The notes below the pieces were generated by a model. That model was given only the letters and a program-made list of their open reading frames with translations, was not told where the DNA came from and made no database searches. Positions 15,933 through 24,018 of a stretch of 25,358 bases of DNA are shown in pieces; the first letter of the stretch is position 1; each line of letters begins with the position of its first letter. Origin of the DNA: GCA-002282575 sp964416645 (lineage in GTDB: Bacteria; Pseudomonadota; Gammaproteobacteria; Thiomicrospirales; Thiomicrospiraceae); NCBI GenBank assembly GCA_964416645.1, contig CAYQEZ010000026.1:1-25358 (forward strand). Direction: 5' to 3'. Position numbers and translations under genes: made by a program.

Positions 15933-16802
15933 ACTATCAACGATTTTCATTAATTGATCACGTAAGCTATTGACGACTTCACCTTGCGACTTGCTCGGAT
16001 TCAAAATCACTTTTAACCGTGCTTCTTGCATATCGCCTTCGGTCAATGCCAGTTTAACCAGCTGACCTTTATTAATCGGTTGAGCAATAGCATGTTCTGG
16101 TAACCAAGCATAAGCCAATCCAGCATGAACCATTTGCTGTGCAGTGTGGATATTGTCTACCGTGTAGCGCTTGGGACTGGCCAACCAACCTGTGTCTTTA
16201 TCGCCTTTGCCTTTGTCACGTACCACAACTTGAGTGTATTCCGCCAAATCGTTGAGTTCAATCGATTCGGCTTTGGCAAGTGGGTGATGCTTAGATACCA
16301 CACCAATTAAGTCAACTTTTAACCATTCTTTACCCGTATGATTAGGCGGTACTTGGGTAGCAATAATGAGATCGGCATTGTATTGGTGGAAGGCGGTATC
16401 GACTTCCGACAAAATCAACTCGTGCCAATGAAGGTTGATGTGCGGGTATAGCTCTTGTACCGATTCGATGGCTTTTAAAATCGGCTGCATCGGAGCAACC
16501 TGTTCAATGGCAATGGTGATACTCGATTCAATGCCCTGCGACAATAGCGTTGTTTGCTCATCGAGCAATTGCATACGCTGAAGAATCTGTCTCGCTTCTT
16601 GCAGTAACTGATGACCTGCTGGCGTTAGGTGTAGTTTTCGTCCAATCAACACTAACAATTCAACTCCAGCTTGTTCTTCAAGCTGTTTTAAACTGTAGCT
16701 GACAGCGGATTGTGTTCGAAATAAAGCCTTAGCAGCCTGACTCACACCACCGCAGGTAATCACCGCATCTAAAACGCGCCAATGTTCAAGTTGAGTTTTC
16801 AT
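15924..16802 (-). CDS. LysR family transcriptional regulator
   Basis: The 292-residue product has the LysR layout: an N-terminal winged helix-turn-helix (about residues 5-63, with GGVSQAAKALFRTQSAVSYSLKQLEE) and a C-terminal periplasmic-binding-like effector domain (about 90-290). The effector and target genes cannot be deduced. It converges with sufS, so there is no operon link to suf. On its upstream side lie a 10-bp dyad and a decayed ORF reading the other way, the usual place for a LysR target. AGAGA about 12 bases before ATG 16802 is a weak Shine-Dalgarno. Confidence 0.92.
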   Translation of the reverse strand: MKTQLEHWRVLDAVITCGGVSQAAKALFRTQSAVSYSLKQLEEQAGVELLVLIGRKLHLTPAGHQLLQEARQILQRMQLLDEQTTLLSQGIESSITIAIEQVAPMQPILKAIESVQELYPHINLHWHELILSEVDTAFHQYNADLIIATQVPPNHTGKEWLKVDLIGVVSKHHPLAKAESIELNDLAEYTQVVVRDKGKGDKDTGWLASPKRYTVDNIHTAQQMVHAGLAYAWLPEHAIAQPINKGQLVKLALTEGDMQEARLKVILNPSKSQGEVVNSLRDQLMKIVDSKK

Positions 16803-16851
16803 TGTATTTAATCTCTTTAAATTGAAGTGCAGTTTAATTCGATTTAATAGT

Positions 16852-16884
16852 TTTATCTAGGATTCTATAATAGCCCTAGATAAA
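16852..16884. promoter_or_regulatory. 10-bp dyad, possible LysR operator with promoter
   Basis: TTTATCTAGG (16852-16861) and CCTAGATAAA (16875-16884) form a perfect inverted repeat with a 13-base spacer that contains a rightward TATAAT (16866-16871; weak -35 TTTAAT at 16843-16848). The placement just upstream of a LysR gene fits a LysR-type operator; this is inference. Confidence 0.5.
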
Positions 16885-16917
16885 GTAAATAGCAATTTTT
16901 TTGCATCGTTAATAGGG

Positions 16918-17046
16918 TTTGATGCGATTACATGGATAGAAAAACGTATCGAAGAACGCGTCCGACAAGCAGGCAGTGATGGTGAAGGTGTTAAACTGCG
17001 ACGTATTCTGACCTTCCCTAGGTGTTTGAAACACCTGCATCGGTAA
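16918..17046 (+). pseudogene. Start-less ORF remnant opposite cobT's end
   Basis: This frame is open from 16861 to the TAA at 17044-17046 but contains no usable ATG, GTG or TTG before the last few codons. From 16918 it reads as protein-like sequence, including WIEKRIEERVRQAG and GEGVKLRRILTF, with mixed charged residues expected of a helix. It may be the remains of a gene once divergent from the LysR regulator. I do not recognise the family. The 215-base gap between LysR and cobT otherwise holds the dyad. Confidence 0.35.
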
Positions 17047-18067
17047 AGGTCGCCATTTGGTTATGTAACTCACATGCGAGTCTTAATAAGTTAATGGCGA
17101 TACCAGCGCCCGAACCTTCACCCAAGCGTAATCCTAAGTCGAGCAAGGGTTTCGCTTCGAGTGCTTGCATCATTTTAGCGTGTCCTGGTTCGGCACTGGC
17201 ATGGGCGAAGAACATCCAGTCGCGCACGCTAGGGTTGTGTTTTACCGCGACTAAGGCCGCGGCACTCGCAATAAATCCATCGACTAACATCGGCAAGCCT
17301 GCTTGCGCAGCAGCAATATAAGCGCCCGCAATAGCGGCAATTTCAAAGCCACCGACGGTTTGTAGCACGCTGAGAGGTGAGTGGTTAGGGGTGAGGAGAT
17401 TGTGGTGCGCTAAGGCTTGTTGAATGACGTTAATTTTATGATTTAGCGTTGCATCATCAATGCCTGTACCTCGCCCTGTGATGAATTCTGGCTGAACAGA
17501 AAGTAACGCGGCGGCAATGGCGGTGGCAGGGGTGGTGTTGGCAATGCCCATTTCACCCGCGATGAAAAGGTCACAACCTTGTGCTAAAGCATCTTCGACC
17601 GCTGTTTTACCGATTGCTAAAGCTTGCTCTAGTTGTTCGCTGGTCATGGCGGGCTGATTTAAGAAATTGGCCGTGCCAGCAGCAATGCTGCAATCGGTGA
17701 CGCCCTCTAAGGGTTCGACGGGATAAGCTGTGCCACAGTTGTACACCTGAAGTTGAGCGCCTTGGGTTTTGGCAAGCACACTAATGGCGGCACCACCACG
17801 GGCAAAGTTGCGGATCATCTCGCCCGTTACCACTTGTGGAAAGGCAGAAACTCCCTCAGCTGCAACACCGTGATCGCCTGCAAAAACGGCAATATAGGGT
17901 TTTTCAATCTTCGGTGTTTCTGTAGCTTGCATGGCTGCGAGTTGAATGGCGATGCTTTCTAATTGACCGAGCGATCCTGCGGGTTTAGTCAGTTGTGCTT
18001 GACGTGCAATGGCAGCCTTTTGATTAGCTGTACAAAGAATTGCTGAAGATGCTAGCGTCCAGTTCAT
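17018..18067 (-). CDS. cobT: Nicotinate-nucleotide--dimethylbenzimidazole phosphoribosyltransferase CobT
   Basis: CobT transfers ribose phosphate from nicotinate mononucleotide to dimethylbenzimidazole, making the lower-ligand nucleotide of cobalamin. The 349-residue product has the family motifs FAGDHGVAAEGVSAFP (about 63-78), GEMGIANTTPA and the C-terminal LGEGSGAGIA, with Glu317 at the position of the catalytic base known from Salmonella CobT. AAGGA is 8 bases upstream of ATG 18067. The gene starts inside the last 44 bases of cobU, so the two are translated together. A small 8-bp hairpin (17020-17036) at the stop has no T-tract. Confidence 0.96.
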   Translation of the reverse strand: MNWTLASSAILCTANQKAAIARQAQLTKPAGSLGQLESIAIQLAAMQATETPKIEKPYIAVFAGDHGVAAEGVSAFPQVVTGEMIRNFARGGAAISVLAKTQGAQLQVYNCGTAYPVEPLEGVTDCSIAAGTANFLNQPAMTSEQLEQALAIGKTAVEDALAQGCDLFIAGEMGIANTTPATAIAAALLSVQPEFITGRGTGIDDATLNHKINVIQQALAHHNLLTPNHSPLSVLQTVGGFEIAAIAGAYIAAAQAGLPMLVDGFIASAAALVAVKHNPSVRDWMFFAHASAEPGHAKMMQALEAKPLLDLGLRLGEGSGAGIAINLLRLACELHNQMATFTDAGVSNT

Positions 18068-18584
18068 AGGGTGTTCCTTTTATGTAGAGAGGTAAGCCAG
18101 CAACGGTTAATACGACGCTATCCATAACGGGTACGAGTTGCTGGTGCAGTTTGCCTGCGGTGTCGCAAAAATGGCGACTGAGCGCATCCATCGGGATGAT
18201 GCCCATATTGGTTTCATTGCTGACAAGGATAATGTTTGCTTGCAGTTTGGGCAATAGGGTTTGAAAAGCGTTCAGTTCTTGCTCTAGTAGTGCAGGGTTG
18301 TCGTGGTAGAGGAGTTGCGTTATCCATAACGTGAGACAGTCAATTAAAAGGGTGCGATTGGGTGCATCTTGTGCTTGCAAGGCTTTCGCGAGGTGTAAAG
18401 GTGCTTCGACTGTTTGCCATTGGCTAGGGCGCTGTTGCTGATGCGCATGAATGCGCAGACGCATTTCATCGTCCCAAGGTTGGGCAGTAGCGATGTAAAC
18501 CACAGGTTGTTCGAGTTGCGTGGCGAGTTGTTCAGCAAAGCGACTTTTTCCCGATTTCATTCCGCCGAGGATGAGGGATTTCAT
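18024..18584 (-). CDS. cobU: Adenosylcobinamide kinase / guanylyltransferase CobU
   Basis: CobU phosphorylates adenosylcobinamide and adds GMP, giving AdoCbi-GDP for nucleotide-loop assembly. The 186-residue product has an N-terminal P-loop GGMKSGKS (7-14), the DDEMRLRI..H...RP motif (38-53) of the guanylylated-His region, and VSNETNMGIIP. Start 18584 is chosen because family members begin just before the P-loop; an upstream ATG at 18614 would add ten residues without a good ribosome site. Its 3' end overlaps cobT by 44 bases. A nuclease-like gene lies 53 bases upstream, so it is separated from cobQ by the accessory insert. Confidence 0.93.
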   Translation of the reverse strand: MKSLILGGMKSGKSRFAEQLATQLEQPVVYIATAQPWDDEMRLRIHAHQQQRPSQWQTVEAPLHLAKALQAQDAPNRTLLIDCLTLWITQLLYHDNPALLEQELNAFQTLLPKLQANIILVSNETNMGIIPMDALSRHFCDTAGKLHQQLVPVMDSVVLTVAGLPLYIKGTPYELDASIFSNSLYS

Positions 18585-18637
18585 TGATTTTCTCTGTCCA
18601 GATAAGATGTGCATTTCTGAAGGTGTACAGTCGTCAT

Positions 18638-19480
18638 TTAATTTACAAGTTGTGCCTCGTCGTTAAAAACCCCGATAGCTTTTTGTGTATTTATCTTAAA
18701 CCATTCGCCTTGCATTTCTTCAGCAATTTCTTTTAGCCTTGCTAGGAGATTGATTTCAGATTGACGGCGATCTGTTACGTGTCTAATTGCAACTAATGTG
18801 TATCGACATAAGGGGTCGCCAGTGTTATAGGTTTTGAGGCGCATCTCGTAATCAACAGTCATTCCAGCTTTTATCCATCCTTCAAATAACGGATGATGTA
18901 TCAGGTAAATAAAACCATCCTTAATGGCTGTTTGCTCACCTCTCATTTTCAGTTCTTCACCATGGTATTTCCTAATAATCGATAGCGCTTTTACAGAATC
19001 TGTGTCAATATTGTGCCTTACAATATCGATATGTTTTTTGTCCGCTAAAACAGCAGTTGGTCGCTTTTTAAATTGCTCAAAGGTTTGTAAGTTTTTTTCG
19101 TGGATAGCTTTAAGGGCATCATGATTACCTGATCGTAATTCAGGTTTTTCTTCATACAAAGCATCTCTGTCTCTGATCTCATTACTAACGCGATTCAACA
19201 GACTTTTGTACAATCTAAAAGCAAGACTGTAATCAATTTCGTATTTGGACTGAAGAATATCTATCGTAATCAAAGAACTGGTTTTGAAAAAATCGGCCTT
19301 TTCCTCAAATAATATTTTTACCCGTTGTTTCTCGTAATAAGTTTTTTTGATTTGCTCTGGTGTTTTTTGAGGTTTGGGTTTGCGTTTTGGCTTTATGTCA
19401 TGGTACAAGTTTGCAATAAAAGGGCTTTTTTTCTTTTTCTTATTTTCTTTAACTTGTTGTCTTATTGCACTATTTTTCAA
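18638..19480 (-). CDS. T5orf172/GIY-YIG-like nuclease-domain protein
   Basis: The 280-residue product has a very basic N-terminus (KENKKKKK and KPKRKPKPQK), a helical middle, and a C-terminal domain (189-275) resembling T5orf172/MUG113, a branch of the GIY-YIG fold. Visible fold features are Phe190-Ile-Tyr192, KAGMT (204-208) in place of YIG, Arg214, Glu242 and GEWF (258-261). This suggests DNA or RNA binding and possibly cleavage, but substrate and activity are unknown. The start is TTG 19480, supported by TAGGA nine bases upstream; no ATG is available. By eye it is more AT-rich and Lys-rich than its neighbours, which suggests transfer. It sits between ccdAB and cobU. Confidence 0.72.
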   Translation of the reverse strand: MKNSAIRQQVKENKKKKKSPFIANLYHDIKPKRKPKPQKTPEQIKKTYYEKQRVKILFEEKADFFKTSSLITIDILQSKYEIDYSLAFRLYKSLLNRVSNEIRDRDALYEEKPELRSGNHDALKAIHEKNLQTFEQFKKRPTAVLADKKHIDIVRHNIDTDSVKALSIIRKYHGEELKMRGEQTAIKDGFIYLIHHPLFEGWIKAGMTVDYEMRLKTYNTGDPLCRYTLVAIRHVTDRRQSEINLLARLKEIAEEMQGEWFKINTQKAIGVFNDEAQLVN

Positions 19481-19535
19481 TTCAAATGATTCCTACTTAA
19501 CTTGCGACTGCAAGGTTGATCTAATTTGCCAAGGG

Positions 19536-19568
19536 AAAATATACGGGGGTAAGTTATTAAACCCCCGT
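19536..19568 (-). terminator. Terminator of ccdAB
   Basis: ACGGGGGT (19543-19550) pairs with ACCCCCGT (19561-19568) across a 10-base loop that holds the ccdB stop. On the minus strand it runs into TATATTTT, a usable U-tract. It separates ccdAB from the nuclease-like gene. Confidence 0.75.
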
Positions 19569-19877
19569 CAACAGTAAATCGAGTGTTGCAATAATGTCAC
19601 CTCTCAGGTCAGATAAATCACCCACGCATTCACCTAACAATTTACAGGGTATCGCGGCAATTTCAGGTGTGACGAGGACACAATTTATTTGCTCTAACTG
19701 AACCTCAATCATTAGGCGTTTCATGATAGCACCCTGTAGCTGATCCACACGATAGACAGGGATTACGGTGACAGTATTTAAGCGAGAGAGTAAATCTGCT
19801 TGTACATTCAGCAAGTAGGGAATCTGTTGTCGACTATTGGGGTTGGTATTTCGATAAACTCGATATTGTTGAGGCAT
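19557..19877 (-). CDS. ccdB: CcdB family type II toxin
   Basis: The 106-residue product fits the CcdB fold of DNA gyrase poisons, with YRVYRN, LLNVQADLL and the CVLVTPEIAAIP...GECVGDLSDLRGDI segment in the family order. F-plasmid CcdB ends in Trp-Gly-Ile, needed for gyrase poisoning; here the end is Thr-Gly-Val, so the Trp is missing and gyrase activity is uncertain. Its ATG shares a base with the ccdA stop (TAATG), the usual antitoxin-first coupling. Toxin function is inferred from family and operon. Confidence 0.88.
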   Translation of the reverse strand: MPQQYRVYRNTNPNSRQQIPYLLNVQADLLSRLNTVTVIPVYRVDQLQGAIMKRLMIEVQLEQINCVLVTPEIAAIPCKLLGECVGDLSDLRGDIIATLDLLLTGV

Positions 19878-20122
19878 TAGAAACTTCTCAGGCCATCACT
19901 AAATACACCTTGTGATTCTATGCGTTTGTTATAGGCTTCTATGGCGCTTTGGTTTTCTGCTAACCATTGTTCTTGTTCTTTAGCGGTAACGGCTTTCACT
20001 AAGGCTTCTTCTAACAAAGCAGACATATTAATTTTTAATGATTTGGCCTTGCGTAATAGGTTTTCATTAACAGAAAGGTTGGTTGCTTTTTTAGCGCTGG
20101 GTAGACTGAGTGTTGCATTCAT
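19877..20122 (-). CDS. ccdA: CcdA family antitoxin
   Basis: The 81-residue product has an N-terminal ribbon-helix-helix-like DNA-binding part (NLSVNENLLRKAKSLKINMSALLEEAL, about 15-41) and a C-terminal toxin-binding tail with WLAENQSAIEAYNKRIE and the G.F.D..R.F ending common in CcdA. It should neutralise the adjacent CcdB and autorepress the pair. AGGAG lies before ATG 20122. The gene begins 32 bases after cobQ's stop, and its promoter lies in the end of cobQ. Confidence 0.9.
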   Translation of the reverse strand: MNATLSLPSAKKATNLSVNENLLRKAKSLKINMSALLEEALVKAVTAKEQEQWLAENQSAIEAYNKRIESQGVFSDGLRSF

Positions 20123-20151
20123 GTCATCAACTCCTGTTATGCTTTATTAGT

Positions 20152-20180
20152 ATTTTATGCGCATGGATAATGTGCGTCAA
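20152..20180 (-). promoter_or_regulatory. ccdAB promoter in the 3' end of cobQ
   Basis: On the minus strand TTGACG (20175-20180), a 17-base spacer and TAAAAT (20152-20157) lead into ccdA. The -35 is within cobQ and the -10 overlaps its stop codon. Confidence 0.65.
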
Positions 20181-21624
20181 TGATGCCTTTAATTTTCCCC
20201 ACATCCAAATGCGCTTCTAACATATTTGCCAATCTGTCCAACTCTGCGAGTTGTTGTGTTTGGTGGTCGATCGTTTGATAGCGGTCATCAGTTAATCCCA
20301 TCCAGCTGAGTAATGCACGGTAAGCTTCGGGATGATCGAATAAACCGTGCAAATAAGTACCGATGATTTTACCGTCTTCGCTCATACAGCCATCGGTGCT
20401 GCCATCATCAAAGCTAGCGAAAGGACGTTGGTTTAAGCCATTGCCACTGCTGATGCCTTGGTGCATTTCGTAGCCTGTGATGCTTTCGCCCGTCCAGAGT
20501 TTACCAGTACGTTGGGTAAGGATTTTATCAGTTTGCCAACGTGTGGCGAAGTCAAAAATAGCTAATCCTGCCATGGTCGGGCGATCACCTTCGATTTTTT
20601 TCGGATCGAGTAGTTGTTTGCCAAGCATTTGGAAGCCACCACAGATGGCGAGTAGTTTGCCACCATAGCGCAGATGGCGTAAGAGCTTATTACGCCAGTC
20701 ATGCTCGTTTAGCTGCATTAAGTCATTCATCACCGCTTTGCTGCCGGGAATAATGAGCACATCAGCATTCACCGCGGGCGCGTTTAAAGGAAGATAATCG
20801 ACATCTAGACGTGGGTCATTGAGTAGGGGCGTAAAATCGCTATGATTGCTGATGTGCGGTAGGCGTAGAATGCGAACTTTAAGTTGTGCTGCGTTTGCAT
20901 TGGTTGGACGACGAACTGCATCTTCTTCATCTAATTTCAAATCCATGAGGTAGGGTAATACCCCTAAAACAGGTTTGCCTGTTTTCGCTTCGAGCCAATC
21001 TAGTCCCGATTGCAGTAAGGTAATATCACCACGAAAGCGATTAATGACAAAACCTTTAATACGCGCCTGCTCACTTTCCGACAAACAGGCGAGTGTGCCA
21101 ATAATATGAGCAAACACGCCGCCACGGTCGATATCGGCAATGAGGATGACGGGAGTATCGACTGCCTCAGCAAAACCCATATTGGCGATGTCGTTGTCGC
21201 GTAGGTTAATTTCGGCTGGGCTGCCAGCACCTTCAACCAAGCAAATGTCGTATTGGCTGGTCAGGCTTTGCCACGCGTCTAATACCGCGGCTTTAGCAGT
21301 GCTTTTGTAGTCGTGATAGTCCAAGGCGTCTAAATGGCCGATAGATTTACCGCGGATAATCACCTGTGCTTTGCGGTCGGAAGTGGGTTTGAGTAACACA
21401 GGATTCATGTCGCTATGCGGTGCTAAGCCACAGGCTAAGGCTTGGGTTGCTTGCGCGCGACCAATTTCACCACCATCTTCGGTAACCGCCGACGATAAGG
21501 CCATATTTTGCGGTTTAAACGGCGCAACCGAATAACCTTGTCGATGTAGTAAACGGCAGAGCGCGGCAACAAGGGTGCTTTTGCCTGCGTCGGAGGTGCA
21601 GCCTTGGATCATCAGTGCGGGCAT
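20155..21624 (-). CDS. cobQ: Cobyric acid synthase CobQ
   Basis: CobQ (CbiP) uses glutamine and ATP to amidate four side chains of adenosylcobyrinate diamide, giving cobyric acid. The 489-residue product joins an N-terminal ATP-binding domain (TSDAGKST near residue 10, CLVEGAGSPAE) to a C-terminal class I glutamine amidotransferase domain with Cys328 in LLAICGGFQMLG and His426 in TYLHGLFDHPEA. AGG upstream supports ATG 21624, which lies inside the last 13 bases of yigZ. The presence of cobQ suggests more than plain cobinamide salvage, but other corrin-ring genes are not in the window. Confidence 0.96.
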   Translation of the reverse strand: MPALMIQGCTSDAGKSTLVAALCRLLHRQGYSVAPFKPQNMALSSAVTEDGGEIGRAQATQALACGLAPHSDMNPVLLKPTSDRKAQVIIRGKSIGHLDALDYHDYKSTAKAAVLDAWQSLTSQYDICLVEGAGSPAEINLRDNDIANMGFAEAVDTPVILIADIDRGGVFAHIIGTLACLSESEQARIKGFVINRFRGDITLLQSGLDWLEAKTGKPVLGVLPYLMDLKLDEEDAVRRPTNANAAQLKVRILRLPHISNHSDFTPLLNDPRLDVDYLPLNAPAVNADVLIIPGSKAVMNDLMQLNEHDWRNKLLRHLRYGGKLLAICGGFQMLGKQLLDPKKIEGDRPTMAGLAIFDFATRWQTDKILTQRTGKLWTGESITGYEMHQGISSGNGLNQRPFASFDDGSTDGCMSEDGKIIGTYLHGLFDHPEAYRALLSWMGLTDDRYQTIDHQTQQLAELDRLANMLEAHLDVGKIKGIIDAHYPCA

Positions 21625-22226
21625 AGCTTACCTATTTTAAAAGTTACTTGATGAAGCGTTTTTAATTGCTGAATAAATGGATTGATTTCAGTTTCAGGAA
21701 TACTGACTTCCATGGTTAGCGGTTCAAGATAATCGACACGGGATATCAAACCTTGTACCTTATCGACCCAATGACGAATGTGTTGTTCTTGTCCATAGTT
21801 ACAAGCAATGGAAATGGACTGCATGGGGATAAAGGTTTGAATCGGTAACACGCTCATTACCGCTTGTGCTGCCTGACCATAAGCACGGGTCAGTCCACCA
21901 GCGTCCAATTTGATGCCACCAAAATAACGCACGACGATGAGCATAATATCGCCTACGCCCTTATGTTGCAGCACATTCAAAATGGGTTTGCCCGCCGTGC
22001 CAGAAGGTTCGCCATCATCGCCCATGCCAGCATTGGTCGCACAACCAGGATTGCCGAGCACATAGGCCCAACAGTGATGTCGTGCATCAGGGTAAGTCGC
22101 TTTAATTTCATCCAACCATCGCATTCCCTCTGCACGATCATGAATTGGCTTGGATAAGCCAATAAAGCGGCTTTTTTTAATTTCAATTTCGGCTTGTGCA
22201 AGGGATTGGGGTATGGGGTAGCTCAT
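21612..22226 (-). CDS. yigZ: YigZ/IMPACT family protein
   Basis: The 204-residue product belongs to the UPF0029/IMPACT family. It has the EIKKSRFIG start, DARHHCWAY, GDDGEPSGTAGKPIL (about 70-84) and VVRYFGGIKLDAGGLTRAYG blocks, then a smaller C-terminal ferredoxin-like domain. E. coli YigZ is of similar length; its cellular role is not settled, with proposals around translation stress and RNA or protein binding. No clear Shine-Dalgarno precedes ATG 22226. It leads the minus-strand group and overlaps cobQ by 13 bases. Confidence 0.93.
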   Translation of the reverse strand: MSYPIPQSLAQAEIEIKKSRFIGLSKPIHDRAEGMRWLDEIKATYPDARHHCWAYVLGNPGCATNAGMGDDGEPSGTAGKPILNVLQHKGVGDIMLIVVRYFGGIKLDAGGLTRAYGQAAQAVMSVLPIQTFIPMQSISIACNYGQEQHIRHWVDKVQGLISRVDYLEPLTMEVSIPETEINPFIQQLKTLHQVTFKIGKLCPH

Positions 22227-22360
22227 GGGTCTGTCTGGGTAATTAGCGAGTATATTTTAACAGGTTGAATCGACTTAGGTTGATTGTTATTTTTGTACGT
22301 AACTTTTTGGTTTTCTCAGAGATAGTATCAGGATAATGTCATACTTCCAATCAGTTAAGC

Positions 22361-22369
22361 TGTTATAAT
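22361..22369 (+). promoter_or_regulatory. Extended -10 promoter of the ABC-F gene
   Basis: TGTTATAAT (22361-22369) is a perfect extended -10 (TGN-TATAAT) with no good -35. Transcription would start near 22376, about 28 bases before the GTG start at 22404. The in-frame ATG at 22368 lies inside this -10 and so is not the start. Confidence 0.65.
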
Positions 22370-22403
22370 GTTGGTTTGTTATTGTTTATTCTGGATATTT
22401 CTC

Positions 22404-23999
22404 GTGCTCGCTACTGCTAACATCACCATGCAATTTGGTCCCAAGCCTTTATTTCAAGATATTTCTGTTAAGTTTGGTAATGGCAACCGTTATGGTCTGA
22501 TTGGTGCCAATGGTTGTGGTAAGTCTACTTTCATGAAAATTTTGGGAGGAGATTTAGAGCCGACTTCGGGGAATGTGATGTTAGATGATGGCGAAAAGCT
22601 CGGTAAGCTACGCCAAGATCAGTTTGCTTTTGAAGCCTTTTCAGTCATTGATACGGTCATTATGGGCGATGCGCGCTTGTGGGAAGTGAAACAAGAGCGT
22701 GACCGTATTTACGGTTTAGCGGAAATGAGTGAAGAAGACGGCATGAAAGTAGCCGACTTGGAAGTCGAATTTGCTGAGTTAGATGGTTATACTGCTGAAT
22801 CGCGTGCTGGTGAGTTGTTGCTGGGTGTGGGTATTGAAGAAAGCTTACATTACGGCCCGATGAGTGCTGTGGCTCCGGGTTGGAAATTACGTGTTCTTTT
22901 GGCTCAGGCTTTGTTCGCCGATCCAGATATTCTGTTGCTCGATGAGCCAACTAACAACCTAGACATTCATACCATTGAATGGCTAGAAAATATGTTGAAT
23001 GCGCGTAATAGTACCATGATTATTATCTCGCATGACCGCCATTTCTTAAATTCGGTGTGTACTCACATGGCTGACTTGGACTATGGTGCTTTGAGTATTT
23101 TCCCTGGTAACTACGATGACTATATGATCGCTGCCGAAGCGATTCAGGCGAAAATGCGTTCTGAAAATGACAAGAAAAAAGCCCAGATTGCTGAGTTGCA
23201 AAGTTTCGTCTCGCGCTTCTCAGCGAATGCTTCTAAGGCACGTCAGGCGACCTCTCGTGCTAAGCAATTAGAAAAAATTGAGTTGGCTGAAATTAAGCCC
23301 TCAAGCCGTCAGAATCCGTTTATCCGTTTTGATCAAGAGAAGAAACTTTACCGCTTGGCATTGGAAGTTGAAAACTTGGCGAAAGGATTTGACGGTAACA
23401 CCTTATTTTCTGGTTTAAGCTTCATGTGTGAAGTGGGTGAGCGCATTGCGGTAATTGGTCAGAATGGTGCCGGTAAAACTACCTTATTGCGTACGCTGAT
23501 TGGTGAAACAGAAGCTGATAAGGGTAAGGTTAAATGGTCTGAAAATGTGCAGATTGGCTACTTTTCGCAAGATCATGTGACTGAATTTGAAACCGATATG
23601 AACCTATTTGACTGGATGACGCAGTGGAAAAAGCCCAGTGATGATGAACAGGCGATTCGTGCTGTGTTAGGTCGTTTGTTGTTTAACGCCGATGACATTA
23701 AGAAGTCGGTTAAGGTGTTATCGGGTGGTGAAAAGGGGCGTATGCTTTACGGTAAATTAATGCTGGAAAAACCGAACGTTCTGATTATGGATGAGCCAAC
23801 GAACCATATGGATATGGAATCGATTGAATCGCTCAACTTGGCTTTAGAAAACTACCCAGGTACGCTAATTTTCGTCAGTCACGACCGTGAGTTTGTCTCG
23901 TCTTTGGCGACACAAATCATCGAAATTATGCCGAATAAAGTGGAACACTTTATCGGTAATTACGAAGACTATCTCAAGGTTTACCAAGCGAATAAGTAA
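22404..23999 (+). CDS. ybiT: ABC-F family ATPase, YbiT type
   Basis: The 531-residue product has two ABC ATPase domains joined by a charged linker and no membrane segments, as in ABC-F proteins that act on the ribosome. It closely follows E. coli YbiT (530 residues) from TANITMQFG onward. Domain 1: Walker A GANGCGKST, Walker B LLLDEPTNNLD and the divergent signature MSAVAPGWKLR. Domain 2: GQNGAGKTT, LSGGEKGR and LIMDEPTNHMD. The linker includes SFVSRFSANASKARQATSRA. GTG 22404 aligns with the E. coli start and follows the promoter; upstream codons from 22368 fall in the promoter itself. The Shine-Dalgarno is weak. Confidence 0.93.
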   Translation: MLATANITMQFGPKPLFQDISVKFGNGNRYGLIGANGCGKSTFMKILGGDLEPTSGNVMLDDGEKLGKLRQDQFAFEAFSVIDTVIMGDARLWEVKQERDRIYGLAEMSEEDGMKVADLEVEFAELDGYTAESRAGELLLGVGIEESLHYGPMSAVAPGWKLRVLLAQALFADPDILLLDEPTNNLDIHTIEWLENMLNARNSTMIIISHDRHFLNSVCTHMADLDYGALSIFPGNYDDYMIAAEAIQAKMRSENDKKKAQIAELQSFVSRFSANASKARQATSRAKQLEKIELAEIKPSSRQNPFIRFDQEKKLYRLALEVENLAKGFDGNTLFSGLSFMCEVGERIAVIGQNGAGKTTLLRTLIGETEADKGKVKWSENVQIGYFSQDHVTEFETDMNLFDWMTQWKKPSDDEQAIRAVLGRLLFNADDIKKSVKVLSGGEKGRMLYGKLMLEKPNVLIMDEPTNHMDMESIESLNLALENYPGTLIFVSHDREFVSSLATQIIEIMPNKVEHFIGNYEDYLKVYQANK

Positions 24000-24018
24000 G
24001 TCTTTGTTCGCTGAAATC

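Noticed and set aside
17020..17036. Perfect 8-bp hairpin at the cobT stop as a terminator
   Set aside because: There is no T-tract after it on the minus strand; it is only a short palindrome.
22368..22403. ATG 22368 as start of the ABC-F gene
   Set aside because: It lies within a perfect TATAAT and adds residues absent from YbiT; GTG 22404 matches the family start.
22227..22403. Cobalamin riboswitch upstream of the yigZ-cobQ group
   Set aside because: I saw no B12-box-like conserved segment, and the gap is too short for the full element plus two promoters.
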